From Pseudomonadota bacterium (GTDB lineage Bacteria; Pseudomonadota; Alphaproteobacteria; Rhizobiales; Xanthobacteraceae), in assembly GCA_023423415.1 (NCBI GenBank), contig JAFAFP010000193.1, forward strand, positions 1 through 15,129: 15,129 bases of DNA, written 5' to 3'. The first letter of the stretch is position 1; every line of letters begins with the position of its first letter. A program made the position numbers and the translations under genes. Below the pieces are notes generated by a model. It was given only the letters and a program-made list of their open reading frames with translations. It was not told the origin of the DNA and did not search any database. Positions 1 through 8,600 of the stretch are shown piece after piece.

Positions 1-2286
1 GCCACGTCCAGCGCCCGGCTTCGCCAGAGTGTAACGGTAGCCTCCGGCGATCAGAACAAGCCGAATGTCCTGCGCATCGTGGTGTCGGCAGGTCCGGTGT
101 ATCTGCGCATCGGATCGACGGCGGGCAGCGCCAACCTGATGCCCGGCAACGTGGATGCTGAACTCGACACCGGCACACACAAGATCGCGGTTACGCCGAC
201 GACCGGCACGATCTACATCGACGTTCGATCGAATGATCCTGTCACACGATCGGTCTCATCCATCCAGTTCGAATCGACCCTGATTGGCGGGGCTGGGGAT
301 CTTGTCATCCCAACACCGTGGAGCACCTGGGCTCAGGTCGAAGCACTGCGGACATGGCAGTCTATCGACGTGGTGTTTGCCGGAGACGGATCGGTGCAGC
401 AACGCCGGATAGAGCACCGCGGGCCGCTATCCTGGGGCATGGCTCTGTTTCGTTCCAATAACGGGCCATTTGCTTCCGGCAATCCCAAGATCACCATGAC
501 GCCGGGAGCGGCGACGGGGAACACGACGCTTACAGCTTCGGAATCCTATTTCCAGGCGGGTCACGTCGGCGCTTTGGTTGAGCTGACCCAGACCGGCAAG
601 ACGGTGTCGGCAACGCTCGATGCGGTCGATCTCGCCACCGACTACATTACGGTGGTTGGTGTCGGCAACGGCAGACGGTTCGGGGTCGTCTGCGTCAATA
701 GCTCATTCGACGGCACATTGGTGTTGGAGCGTTCGTTTGAGCCGAGCAGCCCAAGCACGTGGTCGATCGTCAATACCTACGTCGATGGGGCCGCATCCTT
801 CAATACGACCGTCGCCGACGATCAGGACAATCTGACGGCGCATTATCGGTTTCGCATCAGCGATTACACCTCGGGATCTGTGACTGTAACGCTCAGCTAT
901 GACGCTGGCGTCAAGGTCGGATTGTCCAGGATTACAGGTTTCAGCAGCGGCACCAGTGTCTCGATCGAGGTTCTCGACAATTTCGGCAACACGACTTCAA
1001 CCCGTCAATGGCGGATTGCGGACTGGTCGAACGTCAGAGGATGGCCCCGCACGCCGATCATCCACGACTCGCGCCTGCACTGGTATCGCCGAGACACTAA
1101 CTATGGATCGGTGCCGGACAATTACACATCCATGAATGATCGCCTGATTGGCGACTCTGCACCGTTTACGCGCTCGGTCGGAGCCGGAAACGAGGAAGGC
1201 GTCGTCTGGGCTGTAAGCGAGGCGCGCTTGCTGGTAGGAACGTCTGGCTTCGAGGCCGTTATCGCGGCAAGCGAGTTCGACGGCCCTTTGACGCCGACGG
1301 ACTACACGGTGCGCAAACCGAGCCGGCGTGGCTGCGCCGACATCCCAGCGGCTGAGCACGACGATGGCATATTCTTCGTCCAGCGCTCGAGAAAGAAGCT
1401 CTATGAGATGTCGATGGTGTCGAGCGGATCGCGCTTCACGTCGCAGAACATTTCCCGCTTAAACCCAGCCGCCTACCATCCCGGCATTCGCTGGATCGCC
1501 GTGCAGCAGCAGCCCGATACCCGCTGCTATGCCGTCCTGGATGACGGGGCGCTCGCGGTGATGACCTGGGAACGTGAGGATAAGGTTGCAGCCATCACCA
1601 CCATGGCGATTCCCGGTGGCCTGGTTGAAGACATAGAGATTTTGCCTGAGACCGATCAAGACGACATCTACCTGATCGTGAACAAGGACGGGGCCCGCTA
1701 TCACGCGCGGTTTGCGAAGGAATCAGCGCAGTGGCACCCGGATACCTGCTCCCTTCTCGATTGGCACAAGGTTCTCACGGGGTCAGTTTCGCAGATCACC
1801 GGAGCCACACATCTGGCCAATGAAACGGTGCAGATGTGGGCAGACGGCGCGCGCCGCGGTGATGTGACCTTGGATGCCAACGGGGATGCAGACCTGGACG
1901 GGACGTATTCCCGCGTCGTTTACGGCAAGCGTTACTTTGGCATCTACAAATCCGTGAAGTTGGCCTACGCGGCAAAATTGGGAACGGCAGTCGGCCAGAC
2001 CAAGATCGTGCACGGAGCGGGCTTGCTGCTGGCCAATTCCTGCCTGGACGGTGTTCGGCTCGGTCCTGACGCGGAACATCTCGATCCGATGCCGGACATC
2101 ATCGACGGCGCCGAGCGGACGCCGAGCCAGTTTTTCGAGCATTACGATCAGGACATCATGCCGATCAACTCGGACTGGAATCCTGATTCGCGCATTTATG
2201 TGCAGGTGGATTCGGCAGAAGGTCCCTGCACGTTGCAGGGCATCGTCATCGACATTGAGACGCGCGATGGCTCAGCCGAAGATTAG
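1..2286 (+). CDS. Tail tubular protein B / tail nozzle-like protein (5' partial)
   Basis: The reading frame is open from base 1, so the N-terminus lies outside the window; the GTG at 79 is merely the first start-type codon. About 761 residues are visible. The first third is Thr/Ser/Gly-rich and beta-strand-like. The later part has features I associate with podovirus nozzle proteins (T7 gp12 / P22 gp10 role): a Trp/Pro motif with RLHWYRR (around 1075-1095), GIFFVQRSRKKL (about 1366-1400), a QQQPDTR...DDG segment (1505-1550) and MTWERE (1561-1578). The role would be the distal tail tube through which DNA leaves the virion. Position supports this: ejection-protein genes follow in T7 order. The stop overlaps the next gene by 20 bases. 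The family call is from remembered patterns; another beta-rich tail protein is possible. Confidence 0.72.
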   Translation, partial: ATSSARLRQSVTVASGDQNKPNVLRIVVSAGPVYLRIGSTAGSANLMPGNVDAELDTGTHKIAVTPTTGTIYIDVRSNDPVTRSVSSIQFESTLIGGAGDLVIPTPWSTWAQVEALRTWQSIDVVFAGDGSVQQRRIEHRGPLSWGMALFRSNNGPFASGNPKITMTPGAATGNTTLTASESYFQAGHVGALVELTQTGKTVSATLDAVDLATDYITVVGVGNGRRFGVVCVNSSFDGTLVLERSFEPSSPSTWSIVNTYVDGAASFNTTVADDQDNLTAHYRFRISDYTSGSVTVTLSYDAGVKVGLSRITGFSSGTSVSIEVLDNFGNTTSTRQWRIADWSNVRGWPRTPIIHDSRLHWYRRDTNYGSVPDNYTSMNDRLIGDSAPFTRSVGAGNEEGVVWAVSEARLLVGTSGFEAVIAASEFDGPLTPTDYTVRKPSRRGCADIPAAEHDDGIFFVQRSRKKLYEMSMVSSGSRFTSQNISRLNPAAYHPGIRWIAVQQQPDTRCYAVLDDGALAVMTWEREDKVAAITTMAIPGGLVEDIEILPETDQDDIYLIVNKDGARYHARFAKESAQWHPDTCSLLDWHKVLTGSVSQITGATHLANETVQMWADGARRGDVTLDANGDADLDGTYSRVVYGKRYFGIYKSVKLAYAAKLGTAVGQTKIVHGAGLLLANSCLDGVRLGPDAEHLDPMPDIIDGAERTPSQFFEHYDQDIMPINSDWNPDSRIYVQVDSAEGPCTLQGIVIDIETRDGSAED

Positions 2287-2638
2287 GCGCGCGACGGACG
2301 CCGATTGGGCGGCGATGTTCGGCCCAAGCGCGCCAGCGCCGCAGATCTGGTCCGGCCTCGTGGCGGCGACGGATCATCTCGTGTTCGGACTTGGCGGCAT
2401 TTACGGCGCGGTAGACGGGCGCTGGTGGATCACGTTCGCCCGCTGGCCCGGCATTGGCATGGTCAAGACAGCACATCAGTGCGGGAAAATACTGCTCGGC
2501 TCAGCAAAAGAGGCGGGCGTTGCGGTGCATGCGTTGGCCGATCCGGACATTGAAGGATCGGAGCTGTGGATCAAGCGTCTCGGATTTGAAGCAACGGATG
2601 AGACTATGGGGGGCTTGCGGGTATGGGTCCGGAGATGA
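2267..2638 (+). CDS. Small GNAT-like acetyltransferase-fold protein (T7 gp13 position)
   Basis: A 123-aa protein beginning MAQPKIRRATDADW. The open frame extends further upstream, but this ATG gives a natural N-terminus and a GAGA stretch lies just before it. The N-terminal R-x-A-T-x-x-D-W opening, the middle strand with two Trp (GRWWITFARWP), a helix (KTAHQCGKILLGSAKEAG) and the closing ELWIKRLGFEATDE are typical of GNAT-fold proteins. The protein is shorter than an enzyme of that family (about 150-180 aa), and a clear Q/RxxGxG/A acetyl-CoA loop is not evident, so catalysis is doubtful. T7 gp13, in the same place between nozzle and gp14, is also a small protein needed for virion assembly; a similar scaffold role is inferred. 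It overlaps the nozzle gene by 20 bases and the next gene by 1-16, depending on the start used there. Confidence 0.72.
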   Translation: MAQPKIRRATDADWAAMFGPSAPAPQIWSGLVAATDHLVFGLGGIYGAVDGRWWITFARWPGIGMVKTAHQCGKILLGSAKEAGVAVHALADPDIEGSELWIKRLGFEATDETMGGLRVWVRR

Positions 2639-3144
2639 TGGCCATCGCCACGTTGGCGACCGCGGCAACAACGGCAGCAACAACCGTTATGCAAGGGAAT
2701 GCGGCGCAGTCGCAGGCCAAAGCACAGCAGGCGTGGGCTGACCGTCAGGCAGATGAGGAAATGGCGGCCGGCCAGCGCGCCGCGGCCGAAGAACAACGCA
2801 AAGCCAAGTACGCACAATCAAAACTGATGGCTGTGGCTGGTGCATCGGGATCAGGTGCATCTGACCCGACGGTGATGAACATCTGGGGCGACATCGAGAA
2901 GGAAGGCCGCGTCAACGCTGGAGTAGCCCAGGCGATGTCGCAACAGCGCGCGGATGGCATCAACTATCAGGCGGCGCTTGATCGGTGGACAGCGGACAGC
3001 AACGCCAAGATCGGCAAGGTCAGCGCGATCGGCACGATCCTCGGCGGCGTCGGCAACGCCTACGGCGGGTATCAGAAAAGCAAGATGGCGATGCGCTACG
3101 GCAGCAGCGGCGGCGGCAGTGCAGGAACGGGGTACGGCGGCTGA
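2623..3144 (+). CDS. Internal virion protein B-like (T7 gp14-like) ejection protein
   Basis: Up to 173 aa. The Ala/Thr-rich hydrophobic N-terminus (AIATLATAATTAATTVMQG) is followed by a charged helix rich in Ala, Gln, Glu and Lys, a linker (GASGSGASDPT), a second helix with SQQRADGINYQAALDR, and a C-terminal glycine-rich hydrophobic stretch (IGTILGGVGNAYGGYQKSK) ending in a Gly/Ser tail. Size, hydrophobic start and helical body match T7 gp14, the ejection protein that inserts in the outer membrane and forms the first part of the DNA conduit. Three starts are possible: ATG 2623, ATG 2635 and ATG 2638. GGAG (2631-2634) lies 3 bases before 2638, and 2638 gives the same TGATG stop/start as the next two junctions, so it is a strong alternative. 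The gene ends in TGATG with the next gene. Confidence 0.78.
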   Translation: MGPEMMAIATLATAATTAATTVMQGNAAQSQAKAQQAWADRQADEEMAAGQRAAAEEQRKAKYAQSKLMAVAGASGSGASDPTVMNIWGDIEKEGRVNAGVAQAMSQQRADGINYQAALDRWTADSNAKIGKVSAIGTILGGVGNAYGGYQKSKMAMRYGSSGGGSAGTGYGG

Positions 3145-5615
3145 TGGCGAAACTTCCAAGCGCAACCGACCTCAACCGCCGGCAATATCAAGCCAGCTCG
3201 CCGGGCATCCGGGTTAGGGCGCCGGACTTCAGCCCGATTGCAGAGGGCGTGGCGCGCGCGGCGAAGGGGCTGGAAGCCGTCGTCCAGGCTCAGGACGAGG
3301 TGGATGACTACGATACCCGAAAGAGGCTGCTTGACTTCAAACTGACCACGGAGATGGAACTCGAGGAATCCAGCCGCAACATGATCCCCGGTGGTGCGGG
3401 CTTCACCGGCGGCTGGCAGGATACCTTCCGCAAGCGGGCCAAGGAATTCGTCGGCAAGGACGATGCCAACATCCCAGCCGCGCAGCGCGGCAAAGTCGGA
3501 CTTTGGCTGAAGCAACATGAAGTTGCGATGGCCGAGCGCGCGCAGCGCTATGAGATTGCTGAGCGCGACCGCGAGCATGTCGACGGATTGGAAACCCAGC
3601 TTGGCACGCTGAAGGATGTTGTCGGTGCTAATCCGACGCGCCGCGATGAAATGGCTGCCGAAGGCCGTAAGCAGATTGAGCTGTCACGCATCCCGGCCGC
3701 CTCGAAGCATCGGCTGTTGCAGAAGTACGAGAAGGAGCTGGATCGCACCCAGGCGACCTCGCGCATTCTCAGCCTTCAGACGCCGGAGGACATGGAGGCG
3801 TTTCGCGGCGAGCTGCGGCTGGATCAGGAGGATCTGCCGCCGGCGGTCAAATGGCGGGTATTCGACAAAGACACGCCGACAGCCTCGGAGCGCCGTAAGA
3901 TCGCGTCGGAAGGCGGCATCGTCGTCAATCTGGACACCAACTGGGCGCCGGCCGGGCGGACGACTGAACCCATGGTGGTCATTCCAGACAATGCCACACC
4001 GCAACAGCGTCAGGCCGCAGAGGATTACGCCGCACGGATTGCCGACCTCTACAATGAGAAGTTCGGGACCAACGTAAAACCAAAGGTTCTGACCCGCAGC
4101 CAGAACGGGCGCGGGCGCAACGATACGATCCACACCGAGCCGTTCAGCGTCAACGACGTGCGCGCCGTGGACTTCTTCTCCAGCGAGGAAGGACGGGGGC
4201 GGCATGCCGAGATCATCCGCGAGACATTCGGTTCGTTGCCGGGGGTTGCCTTCTCACTTCCGCACGATCCAACGCGAAAAGGGGATCGGGGCGCCGTAGG
4301 ACCACGCGGCAGTGAGGTGGATCTGGCCGCGCCGCTGTTGGCCGAGCTCAGTCGAACTGGCGTGCCGACGCCAGAGCTTGTGGCCTCGACGGAAACGCCG
4401 GTTCCGCGTGCATATAAAAACCTCACGCTCATGGAGCGCAAAACCCTGTGGGGTCAGGCGCAAACGGCATGGAAGGAACGTCTCAAAGAGATGAACGCCA
4501 TTGCCGCGCAAGAGCGCGTGGATGGTTGGCTGAGCGGCGCTGAAGAATTCAATCCGATGTCGAAGGAAGGCCGCAAGCTGCTCGATGACACGTTGGCGAT
4601 GAGCAATATCAGCGACCGGATATTTAGTGGTGACTACACCGCTACCACGCAGGGCGTCGCGCTTTCTCAACGGTTGCGCTATGCGCCGGCACCGGTCGCG
4701 GAAGGCATCACCGGCCTGATTAAATCGGGCGATAACAACAAGATGGCGTTAGGATATTCAGCAGTCGTCAACCTGCTGCATCAATCGCCGAATGCGCTGG
4801 ATCAAGCGCCGGGGCATGAACAAATCACGCGTGATGCGCTGAAATTCCAGCTTTATTCGAACCGCTACGGCGGCCCGGTCGAAGCCTTGAAGCGGATGGC
4901 CGAAGACAACGATCCGGAGAAGGCGCGCGTCCGCAAGGTCAACGAAGTCGATGCGAACAAGTTCGTGAAGGATGAGATCACCGAGGACACGATCCGGGTT
5001 GCCATGTCCCGCGGGACCCTCGGAGATTGGTGGAACCGGCCAGAGACGGCGCTATCGCACGATCAGAAATCCCTCATGATCGGCGAGTTCAAGGACGTGG
5101 TGCGCCGCGAATACGAGCTGACCGGCGACAAGGATCTGGCAATCAAGCTCGCCACGCAGCACTTCCAGAAGCGCCACGGCGTATCCGAGGTTCTGGGCAA
5201 GCGCGTCATGGCTTACCCGCCGGAAAGTTTCTGGCCGCCGGTCGCTGGCTCCTACGACTACATGAAGAAAGACATCCAGTCTGTGGTCGGAACCTATGGT
5301 CCTGATGCGGTTGAGAAATCGGTTGATCTGAAGTTTGCCGGTTTCGGCCGCGACGGGAAACCGAACTACTGGATCACATGGCAGCGGCAGGATGGCCGGT
5401 TAGAGATGGCCCCGCGTCCGTGGGTTCCAGGTGTCGAAGATGCCGCCAGGGTGTCGGATGCGGAGTGGCAGGAACGCCGTCGGCAGAAGCTGATCAATCC
5501 CGCTCCGAACAGCCTGCAGGACGTTCAGTCGTCCAACGACAACGCCCGTCGGCTTGTCGATCCCAGTGTTGATAGTGCGCGTCAGGGCTCATTCGGGCCG
5601 CTCCAGGATAACTGA
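3144..5615 (+). CDS. Internal virion protein C-like (T7 gp15-like) ejection protein with inserted hydrolase-like domain
   Basis: An 823-aa protein. ATG 3144 overlaps the previous stop by one base; the frame stays open upstream, but that part reads Arg-rich shadow sequence, so this start is preferred. Residues 1-250 are mostly charged helix. Residues about 258-412 form a different, mixed alpha/beta domain (separate entry). From about 425 on the protein is helical again with repeated ER/KE stretches. A Pro/aromatic motif (AYPPESFWPPVAGSYDYM, about residues 692-709) and a DWWNRPE motif occur in the last third. Position between gp14-like and gp16-like genes and the largely helical make-up suit the periplasmic tube protein gp15 (747 aa in T7). 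The role would be building the trans-periplasmic DNA channel. The ejection role rests mainly on synteny. It ends in TGATG with the next gene. Confidence 0.75.
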   Translation: MAKLPSATDLNRRQYQASSPGIRVRAPDFSPIAEGVARAAKGLEAVVQAQDEVDDYDTRKRLLDFKLTTEMELEESSRNMIPGGAGFTGGWQDTFRKRAKEFVGKDDANIPAAQRGKVGLWLKQHEVAMAERAQRYEIAERDREHVDGLETQLGTLKDVVGANPTRRDEMAAEGRKQIELSRIPAASKHRLLQKYEKELDRTQATSRILSLQTPEDMEAFRGELRLDQEDLPPAVKWRVFDKDTPTASERRKIASEGGIVVNLDTNWAPAGRTTEPMVVIPDNATPQQRQAAEDYAARIADLYNEKFGTNVKPKVLTRSQNGRGRNDTIHTEPFSVNDVRAVDFFSSEEGRGRHAEIIRETFGSLPGVAFSLPHDPTRKGDRGAVGPRGSEVDLAAPLLAELSRTGVPTPELVASTETPVPRAYKNLTLMERKTLWGQAQTAWKERLKEMNAIAAQERVDGWLSGAEEFNPMSKEGRKLLDDTLAMSNISDRIFSGDYTATTQGVALSQRLRYAPAPVAEGITGLIKSGDNNKMALGYSAVVNLLHQSPNALDQAPGHEQITRDALKFQLYSNRYGGPVEALKRMAEDNDPEKARVRKVNEVDANKFVKDEITEDTIRVAMSRGTLGDWWNRPETALSHDQKSLMIGEFKDVVRREYELTGDKDLAIKLATQHFQKRHGVSEVLGKRVMAYPPESFWPPVAGSYDYMKKDIQSVVGTYGPDAVEKSVDLKFAGFGRDGKPNYWITWQRQDGRLEMAPRPWVPGVEDAARVSDAEWQERRRQKLINPAPNSLQDVQSSNDNARRLVDPSVDSARQGSFGPLQDN
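3915..4379 (+). other. Candidate peptidoglycan-hydrolase domain inserted in the gp15-like protein
   Basis: Residues about 258-412 of the 823-aa protein. A hydrophobic strand (GGIVVNLDTNW) is followed by MVVIPDNATP, a helix (EDYAARIADLYNEKFG), the strand KPKVLTRSQ, then GRGRNDTIHTEPFSVND (R318, H330, E332), a helix, and a closing RGSEVDLA (E391). The order strand, helix, VLTR strand, IHTE strand resembles the Amidase_3 fold of N-acetylmuramoyl-L-alanine amidases. However, the usual first zinc histidine of that family is not evident after the first strand. The fold call is tentative. The surroundings are helical on both sides, so this looks like an insertion. A wall-cutting activity would fit an ejection protein, especially as no lytic transglycosylase motif is visible in the gp16-like partner. 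Confidence 0.4.
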
Positions 5616-8600
5616 TGCCCCTCATTTCTGAAGAAGACTACGCCGCGCAGCAGTCGCCGCTCGGGATGAGACCGGTTGGCCATCCGCAAGGGCTGACCGT
5701 GACCCGTCACGAGTGGTCTCCGCCGATCAGCGAAGGCGGCACGCCGCAGTCGGACGCCATGGGCTACAAGGAAACGCCGACGTCGGGCGAGATGTGGCGC
5801 TCTGCCTTCGAGCAGGAGAATGACGTCTACGCCGTTGCTCGCCGGATGATCGAGCCGTCGGATTACGGCCCCGCCGATCCCGAGCACAATCCGCTCGATG
5901 TGATCAAAGGAACGCCTGCCGAAGAATACCGCGATCGGTTTCTGACCTCGAGAAACCGTGCGGAAACTGAGGCGATCAAATCTCGGATCGACCGCGAGCT
6001 CGACAATCGGCGCATTTTGGATGCTTCGGGCTGGGCTGGAATCGGCTCGCAGATGGCGGCTGGGCTTCTGAGCCCTACGGTGCTTTTGCCATTCGGAACC
6101 GTCGCGCGCGGCTTTCAGGTTGGACCCGCCATGGCCAAAACCATGATGCGCACCGGCGCATGGGCCGCCGGCGGCATCGGCCTGCAGGAACTAGCCCTTC
6201 ATTCCGCTCAGGAAACCCGCACGCTCAATGAGAGCCTGTTGGCTGTCGGCGGCGGGTTTGTGCTCGGCAGTCTATTGGGCGCCGGTGCATCAGCCTTCAA
6301 ATCGCATCAGCTTGCGAAGGCGTCCCGTCAGATCGACGCGGATCTGGCCACGATCCGACAATTGAAGGCTGATGCACCTACACCGCGTTTTGATCCAGAG
6401 GGTATCCCGTTCGGTCGACCGGCAACTGCTGGCGATGTCGGCGCTGCTGCATCCCGCACGGTTCAGGAAAACCGTCTTGCTGGAGCCTTCGGGCTGGAAA
6501 AGGCCTTCCGCCGATTCAACCCTCTCTCTCGCATGATCGGCTCGGAAAACCGCGCTGCGCGCGACGCTGCAACCCGTATGGCCGAAATGCCGATGATGCT
6601 GGAGCAGAACAAGTCCGGCATCCCGACAGGACCAGAAGGCGGCTCGGTTGAATCCCGCATCAAGATCGACGGGGATACCGCCCTTTATCGCATGCAGGAG
6701 ACCATGCACCGGGCGTTCTCGGAGCACCGGTTCCAAGAACCGAACGCCTGGTTCTCGAGATCCCGCGCCTGGATTGAAGGCAACGGGCCAGGGAAGCTGG
6801 GCTATGCCGATTTCAAGAAAGAGGTGACGAAGGCCCTGCGCTCGGAAACTGCCGACGGAGGCATTCAGCATCCCATCCCTGAAGTGAAGGAGGCGGCCGA
6901 AGCCATCCGCAAGGACGTGTTCAACTACTTCAAGGATGAGGCGATCAAACTTGGTTTGTTCCCGAAGGACGTGGATTTTCTCGCCGGTTACGTCATGCGC
7001 CGGTACGACGTGCCGAAGATCCTGACCGAGCACACCCGGTTCCGCGACATCCTCGTGGATTGGTTGCAGAAGGGCCAGGCCAAAGCACAACGAGAACTCG
7101 CGAACCTGGAAAGCCAACTGCGGGCCAAGCAGGGCGAAGCGGCAGCATCGGCCCCGGAGATCAGCAAGCTCAAGAGCGCGATCGAGGACCTGAAGGCACG
7201 CTGGGCTGTCGATCCTGAGCAGGCGAACGCCTATGCCGAGGCGTGGCGCACCGTGCAAAAAGGAGAGCCCCCAGTCGCTCCAGGTCATGTCCGCGTGTGG
7301 CATGGCGGAATTGCTCAGGACGGAAAACGCTGGATATCCACGGATCGAGCTTACGCCGAAGGCTACCGTGACAACGGGGCAGCAGGAAAAAGCCTTTGGT
7401 ATCTGGATCTCCCAGAGGGCGACAAACGGATTAACAATCCTGACTGGCCGGACCAGGGAGTGAAGCAGGGCTTTACGTTCAACTTCGAACTGCCAGAAGC
7501 CGAGGCGCATCTAATGCGCCGCATGGATGTCGACTCCCAAATCCGCGCCGATCTCGAAGCCAGCGGAGCCCTCGGAACGCAATCAGAGCGCAACGCGCAT
7601 AAACTCATCACGGCATGGTTGAGGGATCAGAGCGCTTTGGAGCGCGGCGTGCGTGCTGACCTCGCCGAGGACCGCGCGCGCTTGGCAGATCTGGATGAAC
7701 AGCTTTCTCGGGCTACGTCCGACGAAGAACGCAAGTTGATCCAAGACGAGATCGACAAGATCAACTCTCAGATTGGGGATGTGCAGGCGGCACTTAATGG
7801 ACTGACCGAACGCCGTCCTGCTCTGCCACGCGGCTACAAAGATGCCATTGGCCGCCGCGTGGCCTCTGGCGAGACCTATCGTGTTCCAGATAACCTTGTT
7901 GATGAACAGATCGCAGCGGCGTCACGGTATACTGGGGCGTTGCCGTCCAGGACGCGGATAGGCGCTCTGTCGCGGATCGAGCCCTCAACGGAGGCAGAGT
8001 CAGTTGCCGCTATCTTCCGTCTCGCCGATGGCACGGAGTTCAGCCAAGACATCCTCTTCCGTGAACTCGCGAACGCTCGGGCGCTTTACCTCAGAAGCAT
8101 CGACGCCGTTGTTTTCCCCGGCCTTGCGCGCGGCCAAACGGAGTTCAAGGTCTCGGGCGGCGGCCATGTCGGCGAGGGTCATATCGCCGGTGGGGTTTAC
8201 CATGAGGCCGTCCATGCTCGATGGAGCGGACTTGACCCCGTCATTCGTGATCGGCTCGTCGCTCATGCTGATGTCCTCGGCGTCCTCGATATGCAGCTTG
8301 GAACCTTCCTTCGGGCGATCAATGACCCGACTTGGAAAGGCGCAGGAGCGAATGACACCCTGCGTGAAGCCTATTCTACCAGATATCGCGGTGCGACAGA
8401 TTTACAAGACCGACTAAACCAAGAAGCTGTGGCTCATCTGCAAGAACTCGCCTACGTGCGGTTTTTCACCGATGAAGAATTATCGCCGGTTCTTGATGAT
8501 CTGGCGATGCTGCGGGGCGAGGGGGCAGAGGTTGCGCCGCGCGTCACAGCAGAAACCACGGCGAGCGCATCAGATGGCGCCATGTCCGCCATGCGAGCAG

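Noticed and set aside
2985..3143. N-terminal extension of the gp15-like gene upstream of ATG 3144
   Set aside because: The upstream part reads as Arg/Gln-rich shadow of the gp14-like gene; ATG 3144 at the TGATG junction is the natural start.
6290..7510. 406-codon ORF on the minus strand inside the giant gene
   Set aside because: Cys-, Arg- and His-rich composition typical of a shadow frame, no ribosome binding site noticed, and the + strand frame shows clear protein motifs throughout.
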